Below the pieces are notes generated by a model. It searched no databases, had not been told where the DNA came from, and worked only from the letters and a program-made list of their open reading frames with translations. From the NCBI RefSeq assembly GCF_000230735.2, contig NC_019962.1:186001-250000 (forward strand): a DNA stretch of 64,000 nt, given 5' to 3'. Below are positions 1 through 7,973 of this stretch, piece after piece. Numbering within the stretch: the stretch's first letter is position 1; every line of letters begins with the position of its first letter. This DNA comes from Natrinema pellirubrum DSM 15624 (GTDB lineage: Archaea; Halobacteriota; Halobacteria; Halobacteriales; Natrialbaceae). A program made the translations under genes and the position numbers.

Positions 1-106
1 ACTCGCCCCAGACGAGCGGAACGAGGATCGATACCAGGACCAGCCCCCCGAAAACCCGCAGCATCCACCCGAGATCGCGTCCGATCGGTGCCACTGTGGT
101 TCTCAT
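1..106 (-). CDS. TrkH-family potassium transporter, N-terminal fragment (cut by window edge)
   Basis: This is the first 35 codons of a gene that continues past the left edge. The start codon lies on the minus strand at 104-106 and overlaps the TrkA stop as ATGA, so the two genes are translationally coupled. The visible residues are a short basic leader (MRTTVAPIGRDLGW) followed by the start of a hydrophobic helix, as expected for the first membrane segment of a TrkH/KtrB-type K+ channel subunit. The identity rests mainly on the TrkA neighbour, because the selectivity-filter loops are outside the window. Another membrane transporter regulated by a TrkA subunit is possible. Confidence 0.6.
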   Translation of the reverse strand, partial: MRTTVAPIGRDLGWMLRVFGGLVLVSILVPLVWGE

Positions 107-786
107 CGGTAATCGTCGAAGAATCCGAAGAGATCCGTCACCGCCGGATCGGTCCCGCGTCCGGAGTAGACGGCGAGCCGATCTCCGGCCCCGATTTCGG
201 TTGTCGACCGAGCGATCCGTGGCCCGCTGCCGTCCTGGGGGACGACAGCGACCACGAGTACATCGTCGGGAATCAAGCCCCCCGATCTGGCGTCCTCGAG
301 GGTCTTTCCGGCGATCGGTGCGGCGTCGGAGACCTTGATCTCGAAGACTTCCGCATCGTCTTCGACGGGCATGTAGTCGATAATCGCGGGCTGTCGTGCC
401 GTCCGGTAGAGCGATTCGGCGGCGAGTTGGTCGGGGCTTTTGACCGCGTTGACGCCCATCTTGCGGAACAGTTCCCGGTGTTCGGGTTGGTGCAGAACGG
501 ACACGACGGTCGGAATCCCGAGTTCGGTTGCGAGTAGACAGACGAACAGGTTCGTTGCGTCCAGTTCGCGCGTCGAGATGAGCGCATCGGCCCGAGCAGC
601 GCCCGCCTCTTTGAGCGTCTCCTCCCTCGTCGCGTCCTCGTTGAGGACCAGGCAATCGTACTCGTTCGCGATGTCGTTCGCTCTCGTCACGTCGTGCTCG
701 ACGACCACCACGTCGTTTCGAGATCGTGATGCAATATCCACTAGCAGGCGTCCGACATTCCCTGCCCCGACGACGATGAAGTGCAT
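103..786 (-). CDS. trkA: TrkA-type regulatory subunit of potassium uptake
   Basis: A 227-residue cytoplasmic protein with the RCK (TrkA-N) NAD-binding Rossmann fold, glycine motif GAGNVG at residues 7-12, and an acidic residue (E30) after the second strand that suits NAD(H). The second half (about 140-227) matches a TrkA-C ligand-binding domain. It is known to gate a partner TrkH membrane subunit. That partner starts at the overlapping ATGA and is truncated by the window edge. Full length for a single-RCK TrkA. Transcription runs away from the IS relic on its other side. Confidence 0.9.
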   Translation of the reverse strand: MHFIVVGAGNVGRLLVDIASRSRNDVVVVEHDVTRANDIANEYDCLVLNEDATREETLKEAGAARADALISTRELDATNLFVCLLATELGIPTVVSVLHQPEHRELFRKMGVNAVKSPDQLAAESLYRTARQPAIIDYMPVEDDAEVFEIKVSDAAPIAGKTLEDARSGGLIPDDVLVVAVVPQDGSGPRIARSTTEIGAGDRLAVYSGRGTDPAVTDLFGFFDDYR

Positions 787-1038
787 CGCCGTAACGTTTC
801 AAACTAAGTCACATAAGTCTCCCTGATATTGGATTCGGCTGACGGGACTGCTCGAATCGTGTGCGCACAAGCCGGTTCCAGCAGCATTCGCATCGGCTCA
901 CTGCTATCCCTAGACACCGATCGCATATCTGTGGTACGCTCGAGCGCACAGCAACGGCGATTCCACCGAACCGGCATCAGTTCACCGTTCAGACCGCCTC
1001 TGAACTGCGACGGGCGGCGCTGTTCATATTGCACCCCT
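787..1038. other. Intergenic stretch upstream of trkA
   Basis: About 250 nt between the trkA start and the first recognisable transposase codons. It must carry the trkA promoter on the minus strand, but no clear TATA box stands out. Open frames exist on both strands, but none has coding character. It may include unrecognisable IS remnant sequence, since the relic at 1039-1394 lacks its left part. Confidence 0.4.
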
Positions 1039-1385
1039 GACATTGCGTTATTTGGTCGGCATGGCACTGCTCCGGCGGTTGCGTCTTTGCATCGACTCGA
1101 CGAGAACCACGATCTCTCCGAGGCTGCGTTTCTCGTCAATCAGTTCGGCTATCGGACTGCCCTTGCTTGATTAGGATTGAGCGGTCGAGCCAACTATACC
1201 GACCGAAACTCATCGAGCAGAGGTCTCACACACTCAAAATGCGGATCGATCGCTTCCATACTTCGTGGGTGGGCAGTCGGTCAAGCGTCCGCGAGTGGCT
1301 TGAACAGTTCATGCATTACTACAACCGTCGGAGACTGCATCAAACTCTTGACGGAACGACGCCGGTCGAGGGTGTGCTGAACTAG
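1039..1385 (+). pseudogene. Degenerate IS6-family transposase, C-terminal part
   Basis: Read across two frames, this stretch gives the C-terminal part of a haloarchaeal IS6-type DDE transposase: DIALFGRHGT, then HDLSEAAFLV, then SGRANYTDRN, then LIEQRSHTLKMRIDRF, then the tail WLEQFMHYYNRRR. The family's catalytic Glu sits in the LIEQ segment. Two lesions are visible: an in-frame TGA at 1168-1170 where the family has Arg (CGA), and a frameshift near 1210-1216. The N-terminal half with the first catalytic Asp is absent. It cannot encode an active transposase. The family assignment is from memory of haloarchaeal IS6 proteins. Confidence 0.8.
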
Positions 1386-1394
1386 ACAGTGCCC
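1381..1394 (+). repeat. Probable right terminal inverted repeat of the IS6 relic
   Basis: The sequence AACTAGACAGTGCC directly follows the transposase stop. Read inward it is GGCACTGTCTAG, the kind of end seen in haloarchaeal IS6 elements. No left-end partner was found upstream, consistent with a 5'-truncated relic. Confidence 0.45.
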
Positions 1395-1486
1395 TCAACG
1401 GAAACACACCAGTTGAGAAATGCAGAACCATATCGACCCCTCCGTCCGATAACCGGTAGTTTTATTTTCGACCCCATCTATCACGT

Positions 1487-2260
1487 GCTACGATACCAGA
1501 CGACACTATATTCGTCACGGGCGCGAGTCAGGGACTGGGCCGAGAAATCGCCGTCGCGTTCGCAGACGAGGGTGCAAACGTCGTCCTCGCAGCCAGAAGC
1601 GACGGGATCTACGAGACCGAAGACCTGATCGACGCCCCCGAGCGGACGCTGGCGGTCGAGACGGACGTGACCGATCCCGACTCGGTCGAAAACGCCATCG
1701 ACGAGACGATCGAGACCTTCGGCGGGCTGGACTGTCTCGTGAACAACGCCGGGATCGCCGGCCCCACCGCGCCGCTCGAGGTGACGAGCGACGACGAGTG
1801 GCTCGAGACGCTCGATGTCAACGTCGTCGGCGTGGCACGTGTCACGCGGGCAGCGGCCCCGCACCTGCGCGAGTCCGAGCGAGGTAGCGTCGTCAACATC
1901 TCCTCGATCGGCGGCAAGCGACCCTACGCCAACCGGGGGCCGTACGCCGCCTCGAAGATGGGGCTGATCGGCGTGACCCGCGCGCTGGCGGCCGAGTTCG
2001 GCGACGACGGCGTCACAGTCAACGCGATCTGTCCCGGTCCGGTCGAGGGCGATCGCATTCGGGGTGTCTTCGAGCGACAGGCCGAGGAGGCGGGCGTCCC
2101 CGTCGAGGCCGTCGAAGGCGAGGTCCGCGAGAGCCTCATGATCGACGATCTGGTCCCGCCCGAGGAGGTCGCCGACATGGCCGTCCACCTCGCGAGCGAG
2201 GCGTCGCGCCACGTCACGGGACAGGACATCAACGTCTCGTCGGGCGGGGCCTGGTACTAA
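1487..2260 (+). CDS. Short-chain dehydrogenase/reductase without a recognisable start codon
   Basis: A classical SDR, about 257 residues. It has the cofactor motif TGASQGLG (1517-1540), the NNAG motif, the catalytic Ser in NISSIGG and the YAASK catalytic motif (1943-1957), ending with a typical C-terminus. The frame is open from just after a TAG at 1457-1459, but there is no ATG, GTG or TTG in frame before the GTG at 1667, which lies after the Rossmann glycine motif and would give a non-functional protein. The given start is only where homology-like sequence begins (ATIPDDTIFVTG). An AT-rich element at 1460-1468 could be the promoter. Either the start codon was lost beside the IS relic, a non-standard codon is used, or there is a sequencing error. 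The substrate cannot be told. Confidence 0.75.
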   Translation, partial: ATIPDDTIFVTGASQGLGREIAVAFADEGANVVLAARSDGIYETEDLIDAPERTLAVETDVTDPDSVENAIDETIETFGGLDCLVNNAGIAGPTAPLEVTSDDEWLETLDVNVVGVARVTRAAAPHLRESERGSVVNISSIGGKRPYANRGPYAASKMGLIGVTRALAAEFGDDGVTVNAICPGPVEGDRIRGVFERQAEEAGVPVEAVEGEVRESLMIDDLVPPEEVADMAVHLASEASRHVTGQDINVSSGGAWY

Positions 2261-2289
2261 AAACTCAGACGGTCTCCTGTCCGTCATTG

Positions 2290-2325
2290 CCGGTGGGACC
2301 GCGACCTGTCCTGCGGTCCCACCGG
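2290..2325. terminator. Perfect 13-bp stem-loop between convergent genes
   Basis: CCGGTGGGACCGC at 2290-2302 pairs perfectly with 2313-2325 around a 10-nt loop. It lies between the SDR stop (2260) and the stop of the convergent GIDE-like gene (2348), so it could act as a bidirectional terminator or 3'-end stabiliser. There is no T-run after it. Confidence 0.55.
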
Positions 2326-2347
2326 TAAATCGGGACAGCAAACCGTA

Positions 2348-3148
2348 TCAGAGGACGGCGAGAACCGCGACGAGCAGGCCGACACCGAGGAAAACCCCGC
2401 CGGCCACCCGACGGAGCCGAACCGACGAGCGCACCTGCTCGCGCTGGTCCTCGAGGCTTCCGGTCGCGATCACGAGCGGCGTCTCGTCGGTTCCTCGCAG
2501 GACGTAGCCGTCGGCCGTCTCGATCAGTTCGCCCCGAACGACCAGTTCGTCGCCGTCACGGACGACGGTGGCCTGATACTTGTCGGGCATGCTGGTCTTT
2601 CCGCCGACGCTCACGGTGAACTCGAGGTCGCTGACGACGCCGTCCTCCCCCGCCAGCCCGGTTCGCTCGAGGAAGCGATTGACCGGGCCGAGGTCGCCGA
2701 GATAGGACTCCGTCTCCGGATCGCCCAGAAACAGCCGCGGCGAGTCGAAGGGATCGTCGCCCGCGTCGGTCGCCATCGTCGTCGTGTCCACGCGGACACG
2801 GTTCCAACTGTGATCGACGGCGAACTCGCCAATCGCGAGTTCGGACTCGGCGGTCCGCCACCGGCTCCCGTTCCCCGTGTTCTCCTTTTGACGAACGCGC
2901 CACGCCCAAAGCGCGGCCGACTCGCCCCCGTTCGGCTCGGGGCCGGTCCGCGTCGGCGACGCCGATTCGAGAACGTGAACCGGCCCGCTGATCGTCGCTT
3001 CGCCGCCCGGCTCGACCCGCTCGTCGCCCGCCGACGCGAGTTCGTCGATCGTTTCGCTTCGGTCATCGAGTTCGCCGTCTCGAGACAGTACGATACCGCC
3101 AACCAAGAGAAAGACCCCGCCGACGACGAGTGCGAACACTTGAACCAT
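2348..3148 (-). CDS. GIDE-like domain membrane protein
   Basis: 266 residues. An N-terminal transmembrane helix (about 3-21) is followed by a soluble region of about 200 residues, then a second hydrophobic helix (about 245-266) at the extreme C-terminus. The middle has the pattern GEATISGPVHV ... ALWAWRVRQKE ... SELAIGEFAV, recalling the GIDE domain of haloarchaeal proteins (PF12483, named after an E3 ligase). No RING domain is present, so ubiquitin ligase activity is not implied. A TATA-like element on the minus strand at 3170-3180 lies about 25 nt from the ATG, so the mRNA is probably leaderless. Function unknown. Confidence 0.7.
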   Translation of the reverse strand: MVQVFALVVGGVFLLVGGIVLSRDGELDDRSETIDELASAGDERVEPGGEATISGPVHVLESASPTRTGPEPNGGESAALWAWRVRQKENTGNGSRWRTAESELAIGEFAVDHSWNRVRVDTTTMATDAGDDPFDSPRLFLGDPETESYLGDLGPVNRFLERTGLAGEDGVVSDLEFTVSVGGKTSMPDKYQATVVRDGDELVVRGELIETADGYVLRGTDETPLVIATGSLEDQREQVRSSVRLRRVAGGVFLGVGLLVAVLAVL

Positions 3149-3307
3149 GGCCGAGTTGTTATTGTAGGGACATAATAACTGCCTGGAAACAGCCGACCAC
3201 CGTGACGGGCCAGCGGGTGCCTGCGCGGACGCCGTCGCTACTCGCGTCGGTCAGTGATCCTGGTCACCGATCCAAAAACGGGCGGCTCCGCGAGGTACTA
3301 AGGCCGG

Positions 3308-3727
3308 CTACTCGATGTCGATCCGTTTCGAGTCCTCGCCCTCCGAAACCTTCGGGAGGTGGACCGTCAGCACGCCGTTCTCGAAGCCGGCGGCGACCCC
3401 CTCCTCGTCGACCGGCTCCGGCAGGCGGATCCGACGACTCGCGGTAGTCTCGGTCCGCTCGCGGCGGATATACCGGCTCTCGGCGTCCTCGACCTCGTCG
3501 GTCCGGGCGGCCTCGAGGCGCAACGTTCCGTCCGCGAGCGTCAGTTCGATGTCGTCAGTCTCGTAGCCGGGCAGGTCGGCCGTGACGACGAACTCCTCGC
3601 CGGTGTCGGCGACGTCGACCGGCACCGAACCGGGGACCTGGAGCCCGCCGGCGGTCATCCCCTCCTCGACCTGACTGCTCACGCGGTCGAGCATCTCCTC
3701 GATCTCGTCGAACGGATTTCGTCGCAT
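3308..3727 (-). CDS. Hsp20/alpha-crystallin family small heat-shock protein
   Basis: 139 residues from the ATG at 3725-3727. The frame stays open further upstream, but the family begins with the MRRNPFDEIEEMLDR amphipathic helix, so this start is chosen. The alpha-crystallin domain (about 45-130) shows the ADLPGYETDDIEL strand region and the conserved AxFENGVLTVHLPK motif near the C-terminus. It acts as an ATP-independent holdase chaperone that keeps unfolding proteins soluble. It stands alone, followed downstream by the convergent 2260-3148 region, with the peroxiredoxin gene upstream on the same strand. Confidence 0.9.
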   Translation of the reverse strand: MRRNPFDEIEEMLDRVSSQVEEGMTAGGLQVPGSVPVDVADTGEEFVVTADLPGYETDDIELTLADGTLRLEAARTDEVEDAESRYIRRERTETTASRRIRLPEPVDEEGVAAGFENGVLTVHLPKVSEGEDSKRIDIE

Positions 3728-3789
3728 ACGTACTACTAGAACTCCGATGGGGATAAATTCTGCCCGCGATGCGTCGACAGAAGTCGTCG

Positions 3790-4248
3790 TCACTCCGGCA
3801 GCGTCACGAGGCCGTCCTCGAGCGCGTCGAGCAGCACCTCGCGGGCGTGGCCGTCGGGGTCGACGCCGTCGTAAGCGGCCTGTACCTCGCCGTCGGCGAG
3901 CAGGAACGTCGTCCGCGTCGTCACGCCGCTATCGCGCAGTTCGACGCCGAAAGCGTCGGCGATTTCGGCGTCTGGGTCCGCGAGCAGATCGAACTCGAGT
4001 CCCTCCGAATCGCAGAACGCACGGTGGGAGTCGACGTCGTCGAGCGAGACGCCGTAGACGTCGACGCCAGCCTCGCGGTAGGTCTCGAGTTCGCGTTGGA
4101 ACTGGTTGGCTTCGACCGTACAGCCGGGGGTGTCGTCTTTCGGATAGAAATACAGGACCGTCGGCGATTCGAACGAGAGGGTGACGTCCTCGCCGTCCTG
4201 GTTCGGTGCCGTTACGGTCGGCGCGTCGTCGCCTGCATCGAGTGCCAT
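3790..4248 (-). CDS. bcp: Thioredoxin-dependent peroxiredoxin (BCP/PrxQ type)
   Basis: 152 residues. The peroxidatic centre is the DDTPGCTVEA motif with Cys43, typical of AhpC/TSA BCP proteins that reduce H2O2 and organic peroxides. The resolving Cys usual five residues later is replaced by Asn; another Cys lies at 79. The start is the ATG at 4246-4248, because the upstream in-frame extension has no family character. It is encoded just upstream of hsp20 on the same strand, which suits a stress theme, with about 60 nt between them. Confidence 0.9.
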   Translation of the reverse strand: MALDAGDDAPTVTAPNQDGEDVTLSFESPTVLYFYPKDDTPGCTVEANQFQRELETYREAGVDVYGVSLDDVDSHRAFCDSEGLEFDLLADPDAEIADAFGVELRDSGVTTRTTFLLADGEVQAAYDGVDPDGHAREVLLDALEDGLVTLPE

Positions 4249-4339
4249 ACCCGTGCTACGGCAGGGCACGGAAAACGGCTTCCGGTACTGTTCGGGATCG
4301 ATCGCGACTATTATGCCGGGCGTCGGCCTACGGTCGCGC

Positions 4340-4501
4340 ATGGAAGACGTCGTTCTTCACACCGGTACGGAACATCCCGACCTCCTGTGGATCGTCGTCC
4401 CGGCCCTGCTCTCGTTCGTCGCCGGGCTCGCGATCGGCCTCTTCGCGTATGCAGACCGCATTCGGGCGTGGCTCCGCCCGGACGGCTCGACGACCGACTG
4501 A
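4340..4501 (+). CDS. Small single-pass membrane protein, 53 residues
   Basis: A short ORF starting at ATG 4340, with an acidic N-terminus, one strong transmembrane helix (about 15-38) and a basic-then-acidic tail (DRIRAWLRPDGSTTD). The charge pattern predicts the N-terminus outside and the C-terminus in the cytoplasm. It lies divergent from the peroxiredoxin and convergent with pheA. The codon bias fits a real gene. Function unknown. Confidence 0.65.
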   Translation: MEDVVLHTGTEHPDLLWIVVPALLSFVAGLAIGLFAYADRIRAWLRPDGSTTD

Positions 4502-4524
4502 TCCGCCGGGTCGTCGTCCGTCGA

Positions 4525-5343
4525 CTACTCGACGACGTGTTCGGTATCGTACGAACCCAGCCGCTTGACCCACCCCTTCTCGGCCAGTTCCTCGAGGTCC
4601 GCGATCGCCGCCTGCGTTCGGGACTCGTAGAGACCCGCCTCGAAGTCGACGTGGAAGACGTAGTCGCCGAGTCGCTGCCCGCTCGGTCGCGACTCGACGC
4701 GAGTCAGGTTGATATCGCGGTCCGCGAACGGCTCGAGCAACTCGAGTAGCAGGCCGGGGTAGTTGGCGTTGGGGTAGACCACCAGCGAGGTCTTGCCGCC
4801 GCCAGTCGAGCGCTCCGCGGCGGGCGCGATCGCGAAAAAGCGCGTCGCGTTCGAGTCCTGATCCTGAATGTCCTCGGCCAGAACCTCGAGGTCGACGCCG
4901 TCCTCGGCGTTGGCCGGGTGACCGATCCCCGCGACCGACGGATCGTCGCGGGCGAACTCGACGCCCTGGGCCGTACTCGCGACGGCCTCGAGCGTGGCGT
5001 CGGGATACTCTCGCTCGAGGTAGGAGCGACACTGTGCGAGCGCCTGTGAGTGGCTCGCGACGGTGTCGAACTCGGGTCCTTGTGCCAGCAGGGCGTGTCT
5101 GATTGGCGTGACGATCTCGCGGACGACGGCGACGTCGTACTCCGCGAGGGCGTCGAGGCTCTCGGTGACCGAGCCTTCGATGCTATTCTCGATCGGAATG
5201 ACGCCGCGGTCGTACTCGCCGCTGTCGACGGCGTCGACGATCGCCGTGACCGACTGGCGGAAGTCGATCTCGCCGTCGTCGGCGACCGCCGTCGTCGCTC
5301 GGTGTGAGTAGGTCCCTTCGGGTCCCAGCGTGACTGCAGCCAT
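4525..5343 (-). CDS. pheA: Prephenate dehydratase
   Basis: 272 residues, a monofunctional PheA that converts prephenate to phenylpyruvate in phenylalanine synthesis. The PDT domain (about 1-175) starts with VTLGPEGTYSH, contains IPIENSIEGSV, and ends with the catalytic NATRFF motif. An ACT domain follows (about 185-262) with the NLTRVESRPS motif that binds phenylalanine for feedback control. No chorismate mutase domain is fused. It is convergent with the 53-residue membrane protein gene. Confidence 0.95.
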   Translation of the reverse strand: MAAVTLGPEGTYSHRATTAVADDGEIDFRQSVTAIVDAVDSGEYDRGVIPIENSIEGSVTESLDALAEYDVAVVREIVTPIRHALLAQGPEFDTVASHSQALAQCRSYLEREYPDATLEAVASTAQGVEFARDDPSVAGIGHPANAEDGVDLEVLAEDIQDQDSNATRFFAIAPAAERSTGGGKTSLVVYPNANYPGLLLELLEPFADRDINLTRVESRPSGQRLGDYVFHVDFEAGLYESRTQAAIADLEELAEKGWVKRLGSYDTEHVVE

Positions 5344-5434
5344 TACCCACCGATAGCAGGCTACGGGTCAAAAGATCGTTGGGTTTCTCGGCGGTGTGTG
5401 GCGGCTCCACGGCCAGCGGCTCGCCGAACGCAGG

Positions 5435-6754
5435 TCAGTCGTCGGACGGTTCGCCTGCGACGGTACTCCCGGCGCTCGCGGCGACGAAGCCGTCCTCGGT
5501 CGCCCGCTCGGCGACGTGGGGCTGGAAGACCCACGCACACAGCAAGACGATTGGGATCATCGTGGCCGCAACGACGGAGTAGCCGGTGTGGAGGCTCGGC
5601 ATCACCGGCGCGGCATAGACCAGCGGGTAGACGATCCCGCCGACCGTCCCGACACCGCCGACGACGCCGGCGACGCTCCCGGAACTGTTCGGGAACATGG
5701 CCGGGACCTGCGCGAAGATCGCGCCCTCGGCGAACGCACAGCCCATCCCGACGACGAAGCCGGCGGCGACCGCGAGCATGACCTGCCCGGACAGCCCGGC
5801 CAGCGTCATCCCGATCATCGCCAGCACGATGAAACACAGCGAGACGAACGTCCACTGTTCGCGGTACCGGCCGGTGAAGACGGGCAGGATGTTCTTCTCC
5901 TTGCGCGCGAGCAGGTCACTGACGTAGCCGCCGAAAGGCCGCAACAGCCCGGCCGCGACCGAGAACGTCGCCGCGAACGTACTCGCGAGGACGAGGTTCT
6001 CCGTGTTGAACCCCTCGCGGTAGTAGGTCGCCAGCCAGCCGTTCATCGACAGCTCGAGGCCGAAGCTCATCACGTAGGCCAGCGCGAGGACGACGGTTCC
6101 GTAGCGAGTAGCGGTGTGAAGCCACTGTTTGAGCGTCGCGCTCTCGGCGGTCGCCTGCCGGCGCTGCTCGGACTTGGCGGCCTCCCCGATCGTGTAGTAG
6201 ACGATCGCCAGCAGGATCGAGACGATCCCGGTGTAGAAGAAGGCGGCCCGCCAGTTGCTCTCGAAGAGGGGGCCGCTCCACCCCTCGCCGAACACGCGCG
6301 GGAGGATCAACGCGCCGCCGGCAGCACCGGCGTTCCCGACGCCGGCATAGATCCCCTCAGCAGTCCCCAGGTGTTCCTCGTCGAACCACTCGGAGACGTG
6401 CTGGATCCCGATGACGAAGGTGATCCCCGCCGTCGCGACGATCAGCCGCGTGACGAAGAACACGCTGTAGGACTGGGCAAACGCCGACGCCATCGAGAAC
6501 ACGCCGACGTAGGCCAGGACGATGGCGAACACCGTCGGCGCGCCCCAGCGATCGGAGAGCCAGCCCGTCAGTATCCGACCGAACGGTGCGAGCCAGATCG
6601 CCGCGCTCGCCAGAATCCCGATCTCAGTCACCGAGAGGCCGAACTCCTCGGCCATCGGCCCGGTAAACGGCGCGAAGGAAAACCAGATGAGAAACGAGAA
6701 GTTGAACCCGATCGTCGCCAACACCAACGTCCGCCACTTGGTCATCTTGATCAC
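5435..6754 (-). CDS. NarK-type nitrate/nitrite transporter (MFS)
   Basis: 439 residues with about 12 membrane helices. It has the NNP-family hallmarks: an Arg in the first half ([17 protein letters not shown]) and a matching Arg in the second half ([14 protein letters not shown]), which clamp the anion, plus glycine-rich segments ([11 protein letters not shown] and [11 protein letters not shown]) like the nitrate signature. The start is GTG 6752-6754, preceded at 6 nt by AGGAGGTGA, a nearly full anti-SD complement, unusual in a genome with many leaderless genes. A MIKMTK alternative ATG lies three codons in. No nitrate reductase gene is adjacent, so nitrate versus nitrite specificity is not settled. 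Confidence 0.8.
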   Translation of the reverse strand: MIKMTKWRTLVLATIGFNFSFLIWFSFAPFTGPMAEEFGLSVTEIGILASAAIWLAPFGRILTGWLSDRWGAPTVFAIVLAYVGVFSMASAFAQSYSVFFVTRLIVATAGITFVIGIQHVSEWFDEEHLGTAEGIYAGVGNAGAAGGALILPRVFGEGWSGPLFESNWRAAFFYTGIVSILLAIVYYTIGEAAKSEQRRQATAESATLKQWLHTATRYGTVVLALAYVMSFGLELSMNGWLATYYREGFNTENLVLASTFAATFSVAAGLLRPFGGYVSDLLARKEKNILPVFTGRYREQWTFVSLCFIVLAMIGMTLAGLSGQVMLAVAAGFVVGMGCAFAEGAIFAQVPAMFPNSSGSVAGVVGGVGTVGGIVYPLVYAAPVMPSLHTGYSVVAATMIPIVLLCAWVFQPHVAERATEDGFVAASAGSTVAGEPSDD

Positions 6755-7196
6755 GGCTGCTCACCTCCTGAAACGGCCACGACCTCTCTTTTCGATATGG
6801 ATCTTAATAGCGCCGATAAGGGGACGAACTTTCCCAATACTGCCGATATACTCTCGTCTATACTGTATGAATCGGTGAAACAGCCTACGTTCATCCACAT
6901 GCTCTGCTCGAGCGAAACGCGACCGTCCGTATAAACCTACTTATTAGAACAACCCCATCTGTTGGGTCACTTCCCAACAGGTACGTCCAGTATTATTCCA
7001 TATGTAGTTCTGACAAATGCAGACTATACGGTCTTTCCATCGACATACAGAATCATACCGAAGGGCTGGTGGTCGATCGTCGACTTCCTGTTGTGGCCGA
7101 CCGATCCCGATCGGTTCGGGCGACGCTGGTGACGGGCTCTCGACTGCGCCCACGCCGGTGTCGTCGAGACACCGAGAAAATGACCGAGCGGGCGAC
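6755..7196. promoter_or_regulatory. Long regulatory region upstream of narK-like gene
   Basis: About 440 nt without a convincing gene. It contains the strong Shine-Dalgarno for the transporter (minus strand, 6761-6769), AT-rich TATA-like tracts around 6800-6880, and a perfect inverted repeat CTGTTGGG-N6-CCCAACAG (6959-6966 and 6973-6980) that looks like a dimeric operator. Base composition is much lower in GC than the flanks. Open frames here lack GC3 bias and are not called. Confidence 0.5.
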
Positions 7197-7505
7197 TTAC
7201 TCGTCTAAGTGTTCGATTCCCTTCTTCGAGACGTTCGCTTCCGTGATCTCGTCGGGCATCCAGTCGGGCTTGTCGTCCGGTGCCGTCTCCTCCCACGCCC
7301 AGCCGTCGTAGATGTGGACCTTGTCGGTACCTTTCTCCCGCAGTCTGAGTTCGACCCGCTCGGCCGACTCCTCGCTCGAGCCGGGCTCGAGTCGTCGGGC
7401 CGCCTTGAGCGCCGCCTGCCGGGGGGTGTTCCCCGAGAAGACGCTCGATTCGTCGCCGCCCGATTCGCGCAGTGCAAAGTTTCGTTTCCCGTCTTCGCGT
7501 ACCAT
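7197..7505 (-). CDS. MC1-family non-histone chromosomal protein
   Basis: 102 residues from ATG 7503-7505. The sequence (VREDGKRNFALRE, SGNTPRQAALKAARRLEP, ELRLREKGTDKVHIYDGW) is the DNA-bending MC1 family found in Methanosarcina and haloarchaea. It is a small monomeric architectural protein that binds and sharply bends DNA. The haloarchaeal form is more acidic and has a C-terminal extension (about 75-102) rich in Asp/Glu. An upstream minus-strand TATA-like CTTTAT at about 7543-7548 suits a short leader. The longer in-frame extension upstream is not family sequence. Confidence 0.88.
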   Translation of the reverse strand: MVREDGKRNFALRESGGDESSVFSGNTPRQAALKAARRLEPGSSEESAERVELRLREKGTDKVHIYDGWAWEETAPDDKPDWMPDEITEANVSKKGIEHLDE

Positions 7506-7686
7506 GATTTTCGCCTCCGTGTCAGTCCAGCACACGATCCGACATAAAGATATCCCCACTAATCGACCGACTGCGTCGGTATCTTTAAGTGAGCAGCGGC
7601 CGCCACGTTTCCGCAGTTTCCGTGTCGACGGTCCCGCCACCGCGTGGCGCCACCCGCCCGGGTCACGCTCCGAGGCGTCGAAAACA

Positions 7687-7698
7687 CTTAAGTATATC
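7687..7698 (+). promoter_or_regulatory. TATA box of the AbrB-like gene
   Basis: ACTTAAGTATAT, about 31 nt before the ATG at 7729, which places transcription initiation just before the start codon. Confidence 0.55.
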
Positions 7699-7728
7699 CT
7701 ACGGCGAAGTTCGGGATAGAATCCCGCG

Positions 7729-7926
7729 ATGGTACGGAAAAAGAAGCTGAGTCCAAGCGGTGCGAAAGACGAAGACGGTAACTACCACAACGTCCATCTG
7801 AACCTCCACGAGGACGAACTCGAGGTCGCGGGCATGGATATCGGTGACGAAGTCTTCGTCCGAGTCCGGGACGGCAAGATCATCATCCAGAAAGCCGACG
7901 AGGACGACGTCGAACACGAGTTCTAA
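7729..7926 (+). CDS. AbrB/SpoVT-like small protein
   Basis: 65 residues: a basic start (VRKKKLSP), then a likely swapped-hairpin AbrB fold in which NVHLNLHEDEL, MDIGDEVFVRVRDGKIIIQKA match the characteristic strand-turn-strand pattern. Such proteins bind DNA as dimers or act as antitoxins. No toxin partner is adjacent, so a general regulator is more likely. It is transcribed divergently from the MC1 gene and followed by a perfect hairpin at 7949-7973. Confidence 0.75.
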   Translation: MVRKKKLSPSGAKDEDGNYHNVHLNLHEDELEVAGMDIGDEVFVRVRDGKIIIQKADEDDVEHEF

Positions 7927-7948
7927 GACCCACCTTTTTACGCCTCGG

Positions 7949-7973
7949 GGTTCGCTCGCGAAGCGAGCGAACC
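7949..7973 (+). terminator. Perfect 11-bp hairpin after the AbrB-like gene
   Basis: GGTTCGCTCGC and its exact complement flank a GAA loop, 23 nt after the stop codon. A second imperfect CGCTCG palindrome follows at about 8003-8030. Likely a 3'-end structure between this gene and convergent pheT. Confidence 0.5.

Noticed and set aside
829-1139. Frames on both strands in front of the IS relic
   Set aside because: Only the part from about 1039 matches a transposase; the rest has no coding character.
5396-6934. 512-codon open frame opposite narK
   Set aside because: The opposite strand encodes the clear NarK-type transporter; the frame is Arg/Asp-rich, as expected from antisense of GC-biased codons.
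6944-7153. Small minus-strand frame in the narK leader
   Set aside because: Overlaps the operator-like repeat, lacks coding bias and has no recognisable sequence.
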